A stretch of 64,000 bases of DNA from Flavobacteriaceae bacterium (GTDB lineage: Bacteria > Bacteroidota > Bacteroidia > Flavobacteriales > Flavobacteriaceae). Location: NCBI GenBank assembly GCA_024644745.1, contig JAHEHF010000004.1, forward strand, positions 20,269 to 84,268. Direction: 5' to 3'. Within the stretch, counting starts at the first letter, position 1; every line of letters begins with the position of its first letter. This document shows positions 62,122 to 64,000 of the stretch, in pieces. Under the pieces are notes generated by a model. That model was given only the letters and a program-made list of their open reading frames with translations, was not told where the DNA came from and ran no database searches. A program made the translations under genes and the position numbers.

Positions 62122-63255
62122 TTATAAAAGCCCTTTGGTACTGGGTAATATCATTTTATCCACATCCCTTTTTACGGCAACCTTTATGGATTTTGCAAAG
62201 GCCTTAAAGATCGCTTCGATCTTGTGATGTTCATTTTGCCCTTCGGCCTTGATGTTCAGATTGGCTTTGGCACCATCCGTAAAGGATTTGAAAAAGTGAA
62301 AAAACATTTCCGTAGGCATGTCACCGATCTTTTCTCTTTTGAATTCAGCATCCCAGACCAGCCAGTTTCTTCCTCCGAAATCAATGGCAACCTGGGCCAG
62401 ACAGTCATCCATGGGTAAGGTAAAACCATACCTTTCCATACCTCTTTTATCTTCCAGAGCCTTTCCAAAAGCCTCTCCCAGCACGATGGCTGTATCCTCC
62501 ATGGTGTGGTGTTCATCAACCTGAAGATCACCTTTTACTTTAATTTCAAGGTCCATCTGTCCATGCCTGGCAATCTGATCCAGCATATGATCAAAAAATG
62601 CCAGCCCGGTATCAATATCACTTTGTCCTGTGCCGTCAATATTCAATCTGATATAGATTTCAGTCTCATGGGTTGACCGCTTTATTTCGACGCTTCTTTC
62701 TTTGAGTTTAAGAAACTCGTAAATGGCTTGCCAACTATCAGTTTCTAAGGCAATGTAGGGTCTCAACTCCTTGTCAGAAACCGAAGTTTCACCTTGCCCG
62801 AGGTTGTTCTCGCTATTGATGAAGATTCCTTTTGAGTCGAGGTTTTTAGCGAGTTCCATATCCGTCATTCGGTCTCCGATCACAAAAGAATTCTTCAGGT
62901 CATAGGCATCCGTAAAATAATCCTGCAACAGACCCGTTCTGGGTTTTCTGTCAGGTGAATTATCTTCAGGAAAGGAATTGTCAATAAATTGCTTCTCAAA
63001 CTCAACCCCTTCTTGTTTAAAGGTTTTAATAATAAAGTCATGTACAGGTCGAAAGTGTTCCTCAGGAAATGCTTCGGTTCCCAAACCATCCTGGTTGGTG
63101 ATCATTACAAATTCAAAGTCCATTTCCTGTGCTATTTTTGATAGATAGAACAAGGCTTTGGGATAAAATTCAAGTTTATCAAAACTGTCTATCTGCTCAT
63201 CTGCAGGTTCCTTGATCATGGTACCGTCCCGATCAATAAATAATACTTTTTTCAT
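62122..63255 (-). CDS. hisB: Bifunctional histidinol-phosphatase / IGP dehydratase
   Basis: 377-residue fusion. The N-terminal HAD phosphatase ([33 protein letters not shown]) acts in step 8. The C-terminal IGP dehydratase ([40 protein letters not shown]) acts in step 6. The ATG at 63255 overlaps the hisC stop (ATGA) and gives [12 protein letters not shown]. The ORF-track start at 63345 lies inside hisC and is rejected. Confidence 0.96.
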   Translation of the reverse strand: MKKVLFIDRDGTMIKEPADEQIDSFDKLEFYPKALFYLSKIAQEMDFEFVMITNQDGLGTEAFPEEHFRPVHDFIIKTFKQEGVEFEKQFIDNSFPEDNSPDRKPRTGLLQDYFTDAYDLKNSFVIGDRMTDMELAKNLDSKGIFINSENNLGQGETSVSDKELRPYIALETDSWQAIYEFLKLKERSVEIKRSTHETEIYIRLNIDGTGQSDIDTGLAFFDHMLDQIARHGQMDLEIKVKGDLQVDEHHTMEDTAIVLGEAFGKALEDKRGMERYGFTLPMDDCLAQVAIDFGGRNWLVWDAEFKREKIGDMPTEMFFHFFKSFTDGAKANLNIKAEGQNEHHKIEAIFKAFAKSIKVAVKRDVDKMILPSTKGLL

Positions 63256-64000
63256 GATTTCAATGCTGTTGTTTTGTCCAAACCACGCAGGGTTTGTATC
63301 AATTTTAAATTTTCGGCCTTTGTGCCAACGGTAATCCTGAGACAATTTTTACACAGTGGCTCCCTGGTCCTGTTCCTGACCACAATATCCTTGCCGATCA
63401 ATTGATCATATCTTTTGTCGGCATCATCAAACCTGACCAGAAGAAAATTACTGTCCGATCTGTAAATCTTCTTTACCATGTTCAGGGTCGATAGCTCATT
63501 TTTCAGGATTGACCTGTTTTTGATGATTCTGTCAACCTCCATTGCCCGTGCCTCTTCATTTTGAAGGTATTCGGCCGCCTTGGTTTGGGTCAGCACATTC
63601 ACGTTATAGGGCATTTTGACCTTTTTGAGCAAATCGATCACCTGTTGGTCTGCAAAGCAAGCTCCCAATCTGATTCCCGCAAGACCATAAGCCTTGGAAA
63701 AGGTCTGGGTCACGATCAGGTTATTGAATTCATGCAATCGTTTTGTCCAGCTTTGCGTATCGGCAAAATCAATATAGGCTTCATCAATAACTACCAGCAC
63801 ATCAAGGGATAACAATCTTGAAATAGCCTCTACCGACATGAGATTTCCGGTTGGGTTATTCGGGGAACAGATAAAAATAGCCTTGGTACTTTCATCGATC
63901 TGTTTTATGATCGCCTCAGTGTCGAGATCAAATTCAGGGGTCAGTTGAACCTTTCTGCATTCAACATTATTGATATTCGACAACACTTCGAACATACCGA
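63252..64000 (-). CDS. hisC: Histidinol-phosphate aminotransferase (partial)
   Basis: PLP aminotransferase of step 7. Visible motifs are [42 protein letters not shown] (PLP Lys) and [12 protein letters not shown]. The reading frame continues past the right edge of the window as ...[12 protein letters not shown], so the ORF-track Met at 63995 is internal and the N-terminal third is missing. hisD and hisG probably lie beyond. Confidence 0.95.
   Translation of the reverse strand, partial: GMFEVLSNINNVECRKVQLTPEFDLDTEAIIKQIDESTKAIFICSPNNPTGNLMSVEAISRLLSLDVLVVIDEAYIDFADTQSWTKRLHEFNNLIVTQTFSKAYGLAGIRLGACFADQQVIDLLKKVKMPYNVNVLTQTKAAEYLQNEEARAMEVDRIIKNRSILKNELSTLNMVKKIYRSDSNFLLVRFDDADKRYDQLIGKDIVVRNRTREPLCKNCLRITVGTKAENLKLIQTLRGLDKTTALKS

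Noticed and set aside
1-64000. CRISPR arrays, insertion sequences, prophage or defence islands
   Set aside because: No regularly spaced repeats, transposase or integrase motifs, or restriction/toxin genes were seen on either strand. The tRNA has no neighbouring integrase or repeated 3' end.

Overview
The window comes from a Bacteroidota chromosome, most likely a Flavobacteriaceae member. Supporting signs are the AT-rich DNA, Bacteroidota-type promoters (TTG plus TAnnTTTG) in place of sigma70 boxes, weak Shine-Dalgarno sequences, a PorP/SprF protein beside a giant adhesin with a gliding-motility-type C-terminus (type IX secretion), and lineage families such as DUF4421, START-like, CCC-motif, DUF2752 and DUF6515. 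No insertion sequences, phage genes, CRISPR arrays or rRNA genes were seen. About 64 protein genes and one tRNA are supported.

Layout. 1-5.4 kb (minus): MoxR ATPase followed by three periplasmic parvulin foldases, then a DUF493 protein. 5.4-9.4 kb (plus): NadR/Ttd14-like P-loop protein, a short RecQ, fmt and HU. 9.4-16.7 kb: AlgH-like protein, class IV aminotransferase, START-like protein, tRNA-Met, DUF4421 protein, GNAT, a THUMP RNA methyltransferase, a small methyltransferase, a ZIP transporter and PPK2. 16.7-22.3 kb: a long RecQ lacking the usual zinc cysteines, diverging from an envelope run kdsD-tatC-ydeI-like-lptB. 22.3-28.6 kb: a small exported protein, PorP/SprF with its 1063-residue surface protein, a SYLF protein and pssA. 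28.8-33.9 kb: topoisomerase IV (parE-parC) with rdgB converging on it.

34-46.7 kb is the accessory-looking region and the best candidate for an undescribed system. It holds three exported DUF3604 proteins, two of them in tandem. With them are a Crp/Fnr-type regulator, a DUF2092 protein, a DUF6515 protein, an AsmA-like DUF748 protein, a membrane-anchored parvulin and a HupE/UreJ-type metal permease. The DUF3604 proteins carry a HxH...DH...E...H...DxH residue series like that of PHP/amidohydrolase metalloenzymes. I infer a periplasmic or surface metallohydrolase system with its own foldase, possible metal supply and regulator; the substrate is unknown.

46.8-64 kb returns to housekeeping genes: a small membrane protein, a methyltransferase, DUF808, rlmH, nadC, a rhodanese-type sulfurtransferase, pcm, the CCC-motif/DUF2752 pair, an Smr protein, a cysteine desulfurase, an FKBP lipoprotein with a calcium-repeat tail, typA, a Cof-type phosphatase, a thioesterase, and a compact histidine operon (hisC-hisB-hisH-hisA-hisF-hisIE, minus strand) whose hisC runs off the right edge.

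Several ORF-track starts are upstream extensions. I moved starts to internal ATGs where stop/start spacing, signal peptides or promoter position support it, and accept TTG starts for three genes.
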